Positions 25,302-34,320 of a DNA stretch of 64,000 nt are shown here, in pieces; the stretch's first letter is position 1; each line of letters starts with the position of its first letter. The stretch spans positions 36,195-100,194 of the forward strand of contig JACKCD010000019.1 in the NCBI GenBank assembly GCA_020634215.1, written 5' to 3'. Under the pieces are notes generated by a model. The model did not search any database. It was not told where the DNA came from and saw nothing but the letters and a program-made list of their open reading frames with translations. A program made the position numbers and the translations under genes. The DNA is from Ardenticatenaceae bacterium. Its GTDB lineage: Bacteria; Chloroflexota; Anaerolineae; Promineifilales; Promineifilaceae.

Positions 25302-27335
25302 TTAAATGGCTGGGTGCAGCAAAGCCATTAAGCTGGCTTCATCCAGAATTGGCACGCCCAGGGATTGGGCTTTGCTGAGTTTGCTGCCGGCTTTTTCACC
25401 GGCCAGCAGATAGCTAGTGTTTTTGCTGACGGAGCCGGTAACTTTGCCACCGTGGGCTTCAATCAGTGCCTTGGCTTCATCGCGGGAGAGGGTGGGCAGG
25501 GTGCCGGTGATGACGAAGGTGAGGCCAGCCAGGGTGTCGGCGCGGGCGGTGGCGGTGGCGGGGGGGGCGGCGGCAAAGGTGAGGCCAGCGGTGCGTAATT
25601 TTTCCAGCACGGCGCGGTTGCGTTCGTTGGCAAACCAACTGGTAACGGCAACGGCCGTTCTTTCTCCAATCCCCTCAATCTCCTGCAATCGCTCCACGCT
25701 GGCCGCCGCCAATTGGTCAATCCCGCCCAGCGCGTCAATCAGCAGCCCGGCCACCACGCTGCCCACATAGCGGATGCCCAGCGCCGTTAGTACCCGCGCT
25801 GGTGGCTGCTGCTTGCTGGCGGCCACGCCGTTGAGCAGGTTGTCTACTTTTTTGTCCTTGAACCCTTCCAGCGTGAGCAGGGTGTCGCGTTCCAGATAGT
25901 AAATGTCGGCAATGTCGTGGATCAGCCCTTTTTCGGCTAGCAAAACGGCCGTTTGTGAGCCAAACCCATCCACATCCATCGCTCCCCGGCTGACAAAATA
26001 TTCTACTCGCCGCACCAGTTGCTCTGGACAAGAGAGGTTGTCGCAGTAGATGGCGACCTCCCCTTCGGGTCGCACCGCCGGTTCGCCGCAGACGGGGCAG
26101 TGAGTGGGGGTGGAAATCGGCCGTTCGCTACCGTCGCGCAGCTCCACCACCGGCCCAATGATGTAGGGAATCACGTCTCCCGCCCGCTTCACCAGCACCG
26201 TGTCCCCCAGCCGCACATCTTTGCGGGCAATTTCGTCATAGTTGTGGAGGGTGGCGTTGCGGACGATGACCCCGCCAATTTCGATGGGTTCTAAAACGGC
26301 CGTTGGTGCCAAAATCCCAGTGCGCCCCACGTTGACCACCACATCCAGCAGCTTGGTCGTCTTTTCCTGCGCCGGGAACTTCATTGCTACCGCCCCGCGT
26401 GGGTCTTTGCCGACAAAGCCGAGGCTATCGGCCAACGGCCGTTCGTTGATTTTAACCACCACGCCGTCTACTTCGTAGTTAATCGTGTTGCGTTTGGCAA
26501 TCCAGTCGCTATAGGCGACGGCCACTTCATCCAGATTGGCGCAGTGGCGGCTGTCGGGGGAGACGGGGAAGCCGTATTGGCGCAGCCGTTCCAGCCGCTG
26601 CCACTGAGTGGTGGGTGGCTCCACGCCCTCCCACGCGATCCAATCGTAGCAATAAAGGGTTAACGGCCGTTCGGCCGTTTTCGCCGGGTCAAGCTGCCGC
26701 AGCGACCCCGCCGCCGTGTTGCGCGGGTTCATATAAATCGGTTCCCCCGCCGCCAGCCGCGCCGCGTTCAGCGCCTCAAATTTGTCCAGCGGGAAAAAGA
26801 CCTCGCCGCGTACCACCAGGGTGGGTGGGGGAGTCAGCTCGCTGTTGGGGTCAACGGGAATCCGTTTGGGCAGGGCGACGATGGTTCGCAGGTTTTGCGT
26901 GATGTCTTCGCCGACTTCACCATTGCCGCGTGTGGCTCCCTGGGAAAAACGGCCGTTTTCATACGTCAGCACCACCGTTAACCCATCCAGCTTCGGCTCC
27001 ACCACATAATCCAGCGTCATGTCGGGGTCTGGCAGCAGCCGCCCAATCCGCGTCCGCCACGCCCGCAAATCCGCTTCGTTAAACGCATTCGCCAAGCTCA
27101 AAATCGGTGCGGGGTGGGTAACTTTCTCAAACCCTTCCAATGGGTCAGCCCCCGCCCGCTGCGTCGGCGAATCGGCCGTTACCAGCTCCGGGTTCGCCTG
27201 CTCCAACGCCAGCAGCCGCCGGTACAGCGCATCATACTCTGTATCGCTAATCAACGGCGCATCCAGCACATGGTAGCGATACAAATGAAAATTAATCTCA
27301 TCTCGCAGTTGGGCAATTTCTTGTTCGATGGGCAT
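25302..27335 (-). CDS. ligA: NAD-dependent DNA ligase LigA
   Basis: A complete LigA (about 677 residues), sealing nicks in duplex DNA with NAD+ in replication and repair. The domains run in order: an Ia domain with HxxxYH-type LYRYHVLDAPLISDTEYD, the adenylation domain with AMP-accepting Lys115 in EPKLDGL, an OB fold, a four-Cys zinc finger (CPVCGE and CDNLSCPEQ), helix-hairpin-helix repeats (ALGIRYVG, EIEGIGERTA) and a C-terminal BRCT domain (LAGLTFVITGTLPTLSRDEAK). The ATG at 27335 begins the usual MPIEQEIAQLRDEI; a TTG six codons upstream is less likely. Several dispersed palindromes are present, as in other core genes here. Confidence 0.96.
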   Translation of the reverse strand: MPIEQEIAQLRDEINFHLYRYHVLDAPLISDTEYDALYRRLLALEQANPELVTADSPTQRAGADPLEGFEKVTHPAPILSLANAFNEADLRAWRTRIGRLLPDPDMTLDYVVEPKLDGLTVVLTYENGRFSQGATRGNGEVGEDITQNLRTIVALPKRIPVDPNSELTPPPTLVVRGEVFFPLDKFEALNAARLAAGEPIYMNPRNTAAGSLRQLDPAKTAERPLTLYCYDWIAWEGVEPPTTQWQRLERLRQYGFPVSPDSRHCANLDEVAVAYSDWIAKRNTINYEVDGVVVKINERPLADSLGFVGKDPRGAVAMKFPAQEKTTKLLDVVVNVGRTGILAPTAVLEPIEIGGVIVRNATLHNYDEIARKDVRLGDTVLVKRAGDVIPYIIGPVVELRDGSERPISTPTHCPVCGEPAVRPEGEVAIYCDNLSCPEQLVRRVEYFVSRGAMDVDGFGSQTAVLLAEKGLIHDIADIYYLERDTLLTLEGFKDKKVDNLLNGVAASKQQPPARVLTALGIRYVGSVVAGLLIDALGGIDQLAAASVERLQEIEGIGERTAVAVTSWFANERNRAVLEKLRTAGLTFAAAPPATATARADTLAGLTFVITGTLPTLSRDEAKALIEAHGGKVTGSVSKNTSYLLAGEKAGSKLSKAQSLGVPILDEASLMALLHPAI

Positions 27336-27439
27336 ATGACTATCCACCACCAACGGCCTTCGTCGGTGTCTTTATTTCTCCTGCATCAAGATGACATGAT
27401 TATAACATGGTCTGTGCTGCCCAATAGAGAAATTGGGTG

Positions 27440-27662
27440 GGGTGCATTTCAGTTTTAGGGCATGTTAAACACGCCTTTCCACAAACTATTTTTTTAGCCA
27501 AGAATTGTCATTTCGACGAGTCTTCGAGGAGAAATCCCGCTCAAATGGCGGGTATAAGAGCGGGATTTCTCGGAGGACCTCGAAATGACACTTGTTTTAC
27601 TAGCTGCTTGGTTAAAGATTATGTCAAACTTACTAAGTTTGCTCCCAAACTGAAATACACCC
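27440..27662. mobile_element. 223-bp MITE with 16-bp terminal inverted repeats and 8-bp target duplication
   Basis: The left end GGGTGCATTTCAGTTT and the right end AAACTGAAATACACCC are inverted repeats matching at 15 of 16 positions. Identical 8-bp direct repeats ATTGGGTG flank the element (27432-27439 and 27663-27670), the signature of transposition. The interior has no plausible gene and contains a strong hairpin at 27506-27590, so it would need a transposase in trans. The parent family is unknown; 8-bp duplications occur in several IS families. Confidence 0.8.
27506..27590. repeat. Long imperfect hairpin inside the MITE
   Basis: TGTCATTTCGA at the left end pairs with TCGAAATGACA at the right, and GAGAAATCCCGCTC pairs with GAGCGGGATTTCTC nearer the loop. 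The repeat resembles widespread intergenic repeats that include GTCATTTCGA and GAGAAATC words. It occupies the middle of the MITE. Confidence 0.85.
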
Positions 27663-27713
27663 ATTGGGTGATGGAGCTTGTGACCATAATAGAGTTGGGT
27701 ATATACTACACTC

Positions 27714-27800
27714 ATGAAGTTTGAATGGGATGAGCAAAAGAACCAGTCCAACGTGCGGCAAGCAGTTGCAAACTTCGATATGCTGATTAGATTGGAGCAA
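27714..27800 (+). pseudogene. BrnT toxin 5' remnant
   Basis: The first ~20 codons (MKFEWDEQKNQSNVRQAVAN) match the start of BrnT-family ribonuclease toxins, which typically begin FEWDxxKxxSNxRKHGVSF. Similarity stops after this and the frame runs into the next gene. The catalytic remainder is missing, so this is a stub. A promoter-like TATACT precedes it. Its usual antitoxin type is represented by the N-terminus of the composite antitoxin 2.4 kb away. Confidence 0.6.
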
Positions 27801-27804
27801 ATGA

Positions 27805-27891
27805 ATGCCAACAATATCCATGTTCTATGGAATCATCATCCGGATGTACTATGCACCAAAGGAACCGTTCAAAATTCAGCCGCTACAGTAA
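27805..27891 (+). pseudogene. DUF4160 gene with internal deletion
   Basis: A 28-codon reading frame, preceded by GGAG at 27793-27796, encodes the exact type of DUF4160 N-terminus (MPTISMFYGIIIRMYY) joined to a DUF4160-like C-terminus (PFKIQPLQ, then stop). The intervening ~55 residues, including the His-rich PHFHA-type segment, are absent. It lies 11 bases before the DUF2442 gene, the usual arrangement of this gene pair, so an in-frame deletion has removed the core of the partner. Confidence 0.7.
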
Positions 27892-27902
27892 AAGGTAAAA
27901 TT

Positions 27903-28184
27903 ATGTATCCATCTGTGAAAAAGGTCATTCCTGCTGAGGATTATCTTCTCTCGATTGACTTTGATAATGGAGAGAAAAGAATTTTAGATATGAAGCCATA
28001 TTTGGGCTTTGGTGTTTTTCAAAAACTCAAGGAGCGCAGAGCCTTTAATAGAGTTCATGTATCATTTGATACCATAGAATGGGAGTCAGGGATAGACCTT
28101 GATCCTGAGTTTGTTTACAGCAAAAGTCAGCGGGTGGTCGCACAACAAGTTGCTCCAGCCGATGAGGAAAAGCAGCGCGGCTGA
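27903..28184 (+). CDS. DUF2442 domain protein (putative toxin-antitoxin partner)
   Basis: A 93-residue protein covering the whole DUF2442 domain: VKKVIPAEDYLLSIDFDNGEKRILDMKPYL, FGVFQKLKERRAFNRVHV, and TIEWESGIDLDPEFVY. The biochemical function is unproven; the family is commonly paired with DUF4160 and both are treated as a candidate toxin-antitoxin pair. The ATG at 27903 gives the family's usual length; a longer frame from 27714 is an accidental fusion with the BrnT stub. The C-terminal ~15 residues (APADEEKQRG) are a charged tail. With its DUF4160 partner gutted, it is probably a relic or solitary antitoxin. Confidence 0.75.
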   Translation: MYPSVKKVIPAEDYLLSIDFDNGEKRILDMKPYLGFGVFQKLKERRAFNRVHVSFDTIEWESGIDLDPEFVYSKSQRVVAQQVAPADEEKQRG

Positions 28185-28214
28185 ACGATAACATTATGCC
28201 GCCCATTTAATTGC

Positions 28215-28781
28215 CTAGTTGATGGTGTCGTTTGACAGCCAATACTTTTTACAAACCGTATGAACTCCCTCGTTTATTTGAAGCAGTGCTACATTATCGA
28301 AGCACAACTCAAAATTTGGCGTGTCGATTTGTCCCAAAAAAGACCACACGTTGTCGAAATTTTGTGAGTTTAGTCCTTGATGTGCCAAAGTGATATGATA
28401 ATGAAGCGTTGCGTTATCAAATGGACTCCATTGCATCCAATCCAGCTGCTTTAAGGCTTCAAGCAATTGATTATGAGCTTGCCGGGCAGCTATTGAGGGC
28501 ACAACATCCATAAAAAGAACAAAAGCCCCAGCATTTTGAAAAAAGTTAAATCCTTTTATGTTCCACTTGGTTTTAGCCTGTGAGAGGCTAAACGTCTCTA
28601 AAGTGTGATCTACCTCGTGGATATTTAACGCCTGAAAACGATATTTCAGTGTAATATGCGATGGTGCATGTAGATCGTGGTGCCCAACCAAATTGAAAGC
28701 ATCTTCAATTTTATGCCGCAAGCTGCGGTGATAGACACTGACTTCATCAGGGAGTAGATAGACGATTCCAAACTCCTGCAT
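28215..28781 (-). CDS. 2H phosphoesterase (2'-5' RNA ligase-like)
   Basis: A 188-residue protein of the 2H superfamily, defined by two HxT/S motifs: HITLKY near residue 42 and HYHITLAH near residue 128. Family members hydrolyse 2',3'-cyclic phosphates or ligate tRNA halves; which reaction applies here is unknown. It stands alone between the DUF2442 locus and the carboxypeptidase gene, with only 12 bases between its start and that gene's stop on the same strand. No dispersed palindrome occurs in it, unlike most genes here, so it may belong to the acquired accessory patch. Confidence 0.85.
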   Translation of the reverse strand: MQEFGIVYLLPDEVSVYHRSLRHKIEDAFNLVGHHDLHAPSHITLKYRFQALNIHEVDHTLETFSLSQAKTKWNIKGFNFFQNAGAFVLFMDVVPSIAARQAHNQLLEALKQLDWMQWSPFDNATLHYHITLAHQGLNSQNFDNVWSFLGQIDTPNFELCFDNVALLQINEGVHTVCKKYWLSNDTIN

Positions 28782-28793
28782 CAGGTTTATAGT

Positions 28794-30302
28794 TCACAAC
28801 TGATAAAGATCGCCAAATTTGCCACGCAGATAAGCCATGTATGGCTCAATTCGCAGCGGGCCGCCGGTGACGCGCTCGATGAGTTCGTTGGCGGTGAGTT
28901 TGCTGCCGTGCTGGTAGATGTTTTCGATGAGCCAATTGTGCAGCGTGCCAAACTGCCCCTGGCCGATTTCGTCGGGAATGGTGGGGTGGGCTTGCAGGGC
29001 TTGGTCATAAAACAGCCCGCTTAAAATGTTGCCCAGCGTGTAGCCCTGGAATGCACCGCCAATCAGTCCGCCATACCAATGGACATCTTGCAGCACCCCG
29101 TTCACGTCGCTGGGGGCGTGCAGCCCCAGGTCGGATTGGTAGCGGGCGTGCCACGCTTCGGGCAAATCTTTGATCGCCAGCTTGCCTTCCAGCAGCGCCA
29201 GTTCCAAATCGAAGCGGATCATAACGTGGAGGTTGTAGGTCACTTCGTCGGCTTCGGTGCGGATGAGTGAGGGCTGGACTTTGTTGATGGCGCGGTGGAA
29301 GGTGTCGAGCGGCACGCTGCCAAGCTGGGTGGGGAAGGCGGCCTGTAGCTGCGGGTAGTAATGACCCCACATGCCCCGGCTGCGCCCAACGACGTTTTCC
29401 CACAGCCGCGACTGGCTTTCATGCACCCCGGCCGAGGTGCCGCTGTTAAGGGTGGTCTGTTCCAATGCCAAGCTGATGCCCTGCTCATACATGCCGTGTC
29501 CGGCTTCGTGCAGGGTGCTAAAAAGGCAGTCGGCGAGGTTGTTTTCGTCCACGCGGGTGGTGATGCGGACATCGCCGATGCTGAATTTGATGGCGAAGGG
29601 GTGATGGGTTTTGTCCTGCCGGCCGCGCTGGAAATCATAGCCAAAGGCGGTGGCAACGGCCGTTCCAAAGGCCAACTGCTCTGCTTCCGGGTACGGCTGG
29701 TGCAAACAACTGTTGTCAATCGGCTCCCGTTCGGCAATGGCCTGCACCAGCGGCACAAGCTGCTGGCGCAGTTCGCCAAACACCCGCTGAATATCGGTCG
29801 CCTTCATCCCCTGGTCAGAAAAATCAATCAGCGGGTCGGCAATATGGTCATAACCGGGGAAACAGTCGGCCATTTGGCGGCTGTAGTCAAGCGTTTTTTC
29901 CAGATAGGGGCGCGTTTTGGCAAAATCGTTGGCCGGCCGTGCCTCGGCCCACACCTGGTAGCTTTCTGAGGCGTGGGTGGTAATTTGTGATAGGAGGCTA
30001 GAAGGAACCTTGATTAGCCGTTCATACTGCTGTCGCACCACCCGAATCAGGCTGGCATCGTCACTGTCATACGGTAATGATTCCCCATACGCTTGCAGGT
30101 CATCTAAAAGTTGGCCTACGCGGGCATCGGTAAATTTTTCGTGCGACAGGCGACCCAGCGTTGCCATTTGTCGTCCCCGCGCTGCTGCTCCCCCTGGCGG
30201 CATGTGGGTTTGCTGATCCCAGCCTAATACGGCTCCGGCCATGTTCAAATCGTTGACTTCGCTCAGACGCTCTTTCAGTTCGGCTAATTTTTGCTCCATC
30301 AT
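28794..30302 (-). CDS. M32 family metallocarboxypeptidase (thermostable carboxypeptidase Taq type)
   Basis: A 502-residue zinc carboxypeptidase of family M32, removing C-terminal residues from peptides in the cytosol. The active-site motif is TLHEAGHGMYEQG (His265, Glu266, His269), and the downstream HESQSRLWEN supplies the third ligand region. The length equals the family norm, and WDQQTHMPPGG near residue 30 and RIEPYMAYLRGKFGDLYQL at the end are characteristic. No signal peptide is seen. Transcribed divergently from the BNR protein; a 34-bp hairpin repeat sits 18 bases upstream of its start. Confidence 0.94.
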   Translation of the reverse strand: MMEQKLAELKERLSEVNDLNMAGAVLGWDQQTHMPPGGAAARGRQMATLGRLSHEKFTDARVGQLLDDLQAYGESLPYDSDDASLIRVVRQQYERLIKVPSSLLSQITTHASESYQVWAEARPANDFAKTRPYLEKTLDYSRQMADCFPGYDHIADPLIDFSDQGMKATDIQRVFGELRQQLVPLVQAIAEREPIDNSCLHQPYPEAEQLAFGTAVATAFGYDFQRGRQDKTHHPFAIKFSIGDVRITTRVDENNLADCLFSTLHEAGHGMYEQGISLALEQTTLNSGTSAGVHESQSRLWENVVGRSRGMWGHYYPQLQAAFPTQLGSVPLDTFHRAINKVQPSLIRTEADEVTYNLHVMIRFDLELALLEGKLAIKDLPEAWHARYQSDLGLHAPSDVNGVLQDVHWYGGLIGGAFQGYTLGNILSGLFYDQALQAHPTIPDEIGQGQFGTLHNWLIENIYQHGSKLTANELIERVTGGPLRIEPYMAYLRGKFGDLYQL

Positions 30303-30320
30303 TGCGTATCCTTTCTCACC

Positions 30321-30354
30321 AGAAGTTCAACTTCTTCTGAGAAGTTGAACTTCT
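30321..30354. repeat. 34-bp double-palindrome hairpin, copy 1
   Basis: AGAAGTTCAACTTCT and AGAAGTTGAACTTCT are separated by four bases. Each half is itself palindromic, and the two halves pair with each other. Identical arms recur at 48057-48090, 51359-51392 and 61492-61525, always between genes. Here it lies upstream of the carboxypeptidase start. Confidence 0.95.
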
Positions 30355-30531
30355 CAAATATAAGTGCAATTATAGGACAATTTGGTGGAATTGCCCTACA
30401 AACGGCCGTTTTCATTAGGCGTTTATCTAACAAAATGTTATCCTATCCTCACACGCTGTCAAAACGTTGAACCCCATCACGCACCTTGACGGCCGTTTTA
30501 TTAACCCCTTGTCCCACGTAAGGAGGAACGA

Positions 30532-33500
30532 ATGTCCAAGTTTGATGGCTTACTCAAATGGCGCTGTATTGGCCCATTTCGCGGCGGGCGCGTTGTCACC
30601 GTGGCTGGCGACCGCCATAACCCCAACACCTTTTATTTTGGCGGCTGCGCCGGTGGCGTGTGGAAAACCACTGATGCAGGAACCTATTGGGAATGTATCT
30701 CCGATGGTTACTTCAACACATCGGCCGTTGGCGCACTGGCCGTGGCCGACTCTGACCCCAACGTGATTTTTGCCGGAACGGGCGAAACCACCATCCGCAT
30801 TGACGTGTCCCACGGCGACGGGGTGTATAAATCCACCGACGCGGGCAAGAGCTGGAGCCACATGGGGCTGGCCGACACCCGCCACATCGCCAAAATTCGC
30901 ATCCACCCCACCAACCCCGACATTGTGTATGTAGCCGCTTTCGGCCATGCCTTTGGCCCCAACCCAGAGCGCGGCGTTTACAAATCTACCGACGGCGGCA
31001 AAACGTGGAGCCAGGTGCTGTTCCGCAGCGACAAGGCTGGGGCGATTGATTTGAGCATTGACCCCACCAACCCGCGTGTCATTTACGCCGCTTTTTGGGA
31101 GGCTTACCGCAGCTTTTCCCAAATTTCCAGCGGCGGCCCCGACAGCAGCATTTACAAATCCACCGACGGCGGCGAAACGTGGAGCGACATCAGCAAAAAC
31201 CCTGGTTTGCCAAAGGGAATCATGGGCAAGATTGCCGTGGCGGCCTCGCCAGCGCGGCCGGGGCGGGTGTGGGCGTTGATTGAACACAAAAGCCACGCCG
31301 GGATGTACCGCTCCGACAATGGTGGCGACACATGGGAACATGTGAGCGATAACCAAAACCTCGTTTCCCGCGCCTGGTACTACATTCACCTCACGGCTGA
31401 CCCGCAGGATGGCGACACCGTTTATGTCAATAACCTGTCGCTGTGGAAATCGGTGGATGCTGGCAAGACGTATGACCAGATTACCACCCCACACGGCGAT
31501 AACCACGACATTTGGATTAACCCCAACGACCCGCAGCGGATGGTGCAGGGGAATGACGGGGGGGCGTGTGTCACGGTGAATGGGGGTGTTTCGTGGTCAA
31601 CGATTTATAACCAGCCAACGGCGCAGTTTTACCATTTGGATGTGAGTAACCAGGATCCGTATATTGTCTATGGGACGCAGCAGGATAACAGCAGTTTGGG
31701 GGTGCCGAGTCGCAGTAACGGCCGTTCTATCACCTGGGCCGACTGTTTCCTCGCGGGTTCTGGCGAAAGCGGCTACATCGCCGTCAACCCTGACGACCCC
31801 GACATTGTGTTTGTGGGCGCGATTGGCAGTTCCCCCGGCGGCGGCAACGCCTTGCAGCGGTATGATCATCGCACCAAACAAATTCGCCTGGTGACAACCT
31901 GGCCGGTGGGGATGCGCGGCTATGGCGCAGGGCAGCACAAACACCGCTTTGCCTGGACCTACCCCATCATTTACTCCCCCCACGACAGCAATGTGATTTA
32001 TATTGGCGGCAACTACGTTTTTAAAACGACTAACGAAGGGCAAAGCTGGCAAGCCATTAGCCCTGACCTGACGCGAGCCGACCCGGAAACGCTTCAACCA
32101 ACCGGTGGCCCGATCAACAAGGACGCGCTGGGGGCGGAAACCTACGCCACCGTCTTCGCGCTGGCTGAATCTCCCCATGAACAGGGGGTGCTGTGGGCTG
32201 GTTCTGACGACGGGTATTTGCACATTACCAAAGATGGCGGGGCTAACTGGACAAAGCTGGAGCCGGGTTGGCCGGAGTGGATGATGGTGAGCATGATTGA
32301 GCCATCGCCCCATGACCCGGCAACGGCGTATGTGGCGGGGACGCGCTACAAGCTGGATGATTACCAGCCCTACCTCTACAAAACAACGGATTACGGCCAA
32401 AGCTGGACGCGCATTAACGACGGCATTGCCGATGACGACTTTACGCGGGCGATTCGGGAAGACCCGAACCGGCAAGGGTTGCTGTATGCTGGAACGGAAA
32501 CAGGGCTGTATATCTCCTTCGATGATGGTGGCTCGTGGGAGCGTTTCCAACTCAATTTGCCTGTCACGCCAATCCATGATTTGAAGGTGAAGAATCAGGA
32601 TTTGGTGGTGGCAACACACGGCCGTTCCTTCTGGATTCTCGATGACATTACGCCGCTGTACCAGTACAGCGATGAACTGCGCGAAAAGACGGCGCATCTG
32701 TTTAAGCCGCGCCGCAGCGTGCGGGTGCTGCCCAAGATTTTTGAAGGGTTTAGCCGAGGGGTCTTGAATAAGAAGAGCTACATGAGTACGCTGGGGATTG
32801 TGGCGGCCTTTACGCAGACCAAGACAAAGGAGGGGCGGCTGGATGCCAGCTTCCACGATTCGGGTGAGAACCCACCGCGTGAGGTGATTGTCACCTACCA
32901 CTTGCAGGCTGCGCTGGAGAAGCCGCTGAAGCTTGTTTTTAAGGATTCGGCCGGCAACGAGGTGCGTTCGTTTGATGGGTATGTGGAACCGAGCGATGAT
33001 GATAAGAAGAAAAAGGGCGGTGATGAGCTGGAAGCGCCGATGGAAGCGGGCTGGAATCGGTTCCTATGGGACATGCACTATCCGCCGGTGACGAAGATTA
33101 AAGGTAGTGACCCCATATCAGAGGCCACCATCGAAGGTGCAATGGTGGCTCCGGGTACCTACTCAGTGACGCTGGTGGTGGGTGAGGAGAGTATGACCGA
33201 GACTTTTGAGATTGTGCAGGAGCCTGGCACAACGGGGACGCAGGCAGATTTAGAGGCGCAGCGGGATTTGTGGCTGGCGATCAACGGCAAGCTGGATGAA
33301 GCGGCCAAGGCGATTAATCGGTCACGCGACCTGCGGGCGCAGTTGGCAGGCTGGGCAGAACGGGTTGGTCATGAAGAGCTGGCGCAGCAGGCTTCTGACC
33401 TGCGGAAAATGGTGCTGGCGATTGAAGAGAAGCTCCACGTGCCGGATTTGCGGCCGGGTTGGGCGGATGGCATTAACGCCGGTACGCGGCTGTTTGAGCA

Positions 33501-33687
33501 GTTGGCGGGGTTGCCATCGGCCGTTAATCTGGGTGATTACAAGCCGACGGATCAGGCGCAAGAGGTGCTTGCCGATTTAGCGGGTCAGATTGATGCCGTG
33601 CTGGCGGAAATGAATAGCTTTATCAAGAAGGATATTGCTAACTTTAATGATTCTATGGAGGGGGTAACGGCCGTTGTTCCACAATAG
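30532..33687 (+). CDS. BNR/VPS10-type beta-propeller protein
   Basis: A 1051-residue protein built of BNR/sortilin-type propeller repeats in the first ~720 residues (GVWKTTDAGTYW, GVYKSTDAGKSW, GVYKSTDGGKTW, SIYKSTDGGETW, MYRSDNGGDTWEHV, YLYKTTDYGQSWTRI). A mixed C-terminal region contains a beta domain (GTYSVTLVVGEESMTETFEI) and helical segments. Related proteins are annotated as glycosyl hydrolases or sortilin-like, but catalytic residues cannot be assigned. No signal peptide is seen, which is unusual for this class. AGGAGG at 30521-30526 supports the ATG at 30532. It is divergent from the carboxypeptidase gene, and both could act in peptide turnover. Confidence 0.88.
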   Translation: MSKFDGLLKWRCIGPFRGGRVVTVAGDRHNPNTFYFGGCAGGVWKTTDAGTYWECISDGYFNTSAVGALAVADSDPNVIFAGTGETTIRIDVSHGDGVYKSTDAGKSWSHMGLADTRHIAKIRIHPTNPDIVYVAAFGHAFGPNPERGVYKSTDGGKTWSQVLFRSDKAGAIDLSIDPTNPRVIYAAFWEAYRSFSQISSGGPDSSIYKSTDGGETWSDISKNPGLPKGIMGKIAVAASPARPGRVWALIEHKSHAGMYRSDNGGDTWEHVSDNQNLVSRAWYYIHLTADPQDGDTVYVNNLSLWKSVDAGKTYDQITTPHGDNHDIWINPNDPQRMVQGNDGGACVTVNGGVSWSTIYNQPTAQFYHLDVSNQDPYIVYGTQQDNSSLGVPSRSNGRSITWADCFLAGSGESGYIAVNPDDPDIVFVGAIGSSPGGGNALQRYDHRTKQIRLVTTWPVGMRGYGAGQHKHRFAWTYPIIYSPHDSNVIYIGGNYVFKTTNEGQSWQAISPDLTRADPETLQPTGGPINKDALGAETYATVFALAESPHEQGVLWAGSDDGYLHITKDGGANWTKLEPGWPEWMMVSMIEPSPHDPATAYVAGTRYKLDDYQPYLYKTTDYGQSWTRINDGIADDDFTRAIREDPNRQGLLYAGTETGLYISFDDGGSWERFQLNLPVTPIHDLKVKNQDLVVATHGRSFWILDDITPLYQYSDELREKTAHLFKPRRSVRVLPKIFEGFSRGVLNKKSYMSTLGIVAAFTQTKTKEGRLDASFHDSGENPPREVIVTYHLQAALEKPLKLVFKDSAGNEVRSFDGYVEPSDDDKKKKGGDELEAPMEAGWNRFLWDMHYPPVTKIKGSDPISEATIEGAMVAPGTYSVTLVVGEESMTETFEIVQEPGTTGTQADLEAQRDLWLAINGKLDEAAKAINRSRDLRAQLAGWAERVGHEELAQQASDLRKMVLAIEEKLHVPDLRPGWADGINAGTRLFEQLAGLPSAVNLGDYKPTDQAQEVLADLAGQIDAVLAEMNSFIKKDIANFNDSMEGVTAVVPQ

Positions 33688-33715
33688 TGGCGTTTGGTTA
33701 AGGTTCTAGCAAATG

Positions 33716-33760
33716 GGAGATTAGAGATTGGAAATGAAAGACGGTCAATCTCCAATCTCC
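33716..33760 (+). terminator. GGAGATT-type inverted repeat after the BNR gene
   Basis: GGAGATTAGAGATTG (33716-33730) pairs with CAATCTCCAATCTCC (33746-33760) at 14 of 15 positions and is followed by TCTTT. Built from the GGAGATT word, it belongs to the word-iterated repeats seen elsewhere in this window and may terminate the BNR transcript. Confidence 0.6.
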
Positions 33761-33849
33761 TCTTTGGCAATAGGCCGTATGTGTTATGTGGGTTTTTATT
33801 GGCTGCCGTTAGTATCTTAACGATGAAATTCGTGTAAGCTAAACAAGAA

Positions 33850-33926
33850 AATGAACTACAGATGCACACAGATAAACACTGATTTTCTTATCTGTTTTCA
33901 TCTGCGTTTATCTGTAGTTGATTCAT
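33850..33926. repeat. ACAGATAAAC-type inverted repeat
   Basis: An imperfect inverted repeat: ATGAACTACAGAT with CACAGATAAACAC on the left; GTTTATCTGTAGTTGATTCAT on the right carries the complement. Similar ACAGAT-rich repeats occur in many bacterial genomes. It lies just before the TfoX-like gene. Confidence 0.75.
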
Positions 33927-33963
33927 CTTTTTGGTTGCGGCTTGTCCGCGTTAGGATCATAAC

Positions 33964-34284
33964 ATGGCTTTAGATGAAACATATCGCAATGAGGTAATGG
34001 GGAAGTTGGAGCTGGTTTTGCCCGATGTGCATGACCGCAAGATGTTTGGTGGGCTGGGGATTTATAGCGAGACGTGGTTTTTTGCCCTGATCACGAGTGA
34101 TAATGTGCTGTATTTTAAGGTAGATGACAGCAACCGTGTGGAGTATGAGGGGCGGGGGATGCCACGGTTTGAGCGGATGCCGTATTATCGGGTGCCGGAT
34201 GGGGTGCTGGAGGATTTGGAGCAGTTAAAGGGGTGGGCAGAAACGGCCGTTTCTGTTGCCAAACGTGCTAAGAAAAAGGTATGA
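33964..34284 (+). CDS. TfoX N-terminal domain protein
   Basis: A 106-residue protein matching the TfoX/Sxy N-terminal domain alone: KMFGGLGIYSETWFFALI, VLYFKVDDSNRVEYEGRGM and MPYYRVPDGVLEDLEQLKGWAETAV. In gamma-proteobacteria TfoX regulates competence; short stand-alone homologues are widespread and of unknown function. AGGA lies ten bases before the ATG. It is followed after 36 bases by a large sensor kinase on the same strand. One dispersed palindrome encodes ETAVS near the C-terminus. Confidence 0.85.
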   Translation: MALDETYRNEVMGKLELVLPDVHDRKMFGGLGIYSETWFFALITSDNVLYFKVDDSNRVEYEGRGMPRFERMPYYRVPDGVLEDLEQLKGWAETAVSVAKRAKKKV

Positions 34285-34320
34285 TTTGCTCAGAAAATTG
34301 CCCTAATTTGGCTATTTGTA

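Noticed and set aside
27437..27724. A 95-codon frame across the MITE region as a gene
   Set aside because: It runs through the inverted repeats and hairpin, and its translation is the usual artefact of such repeats.
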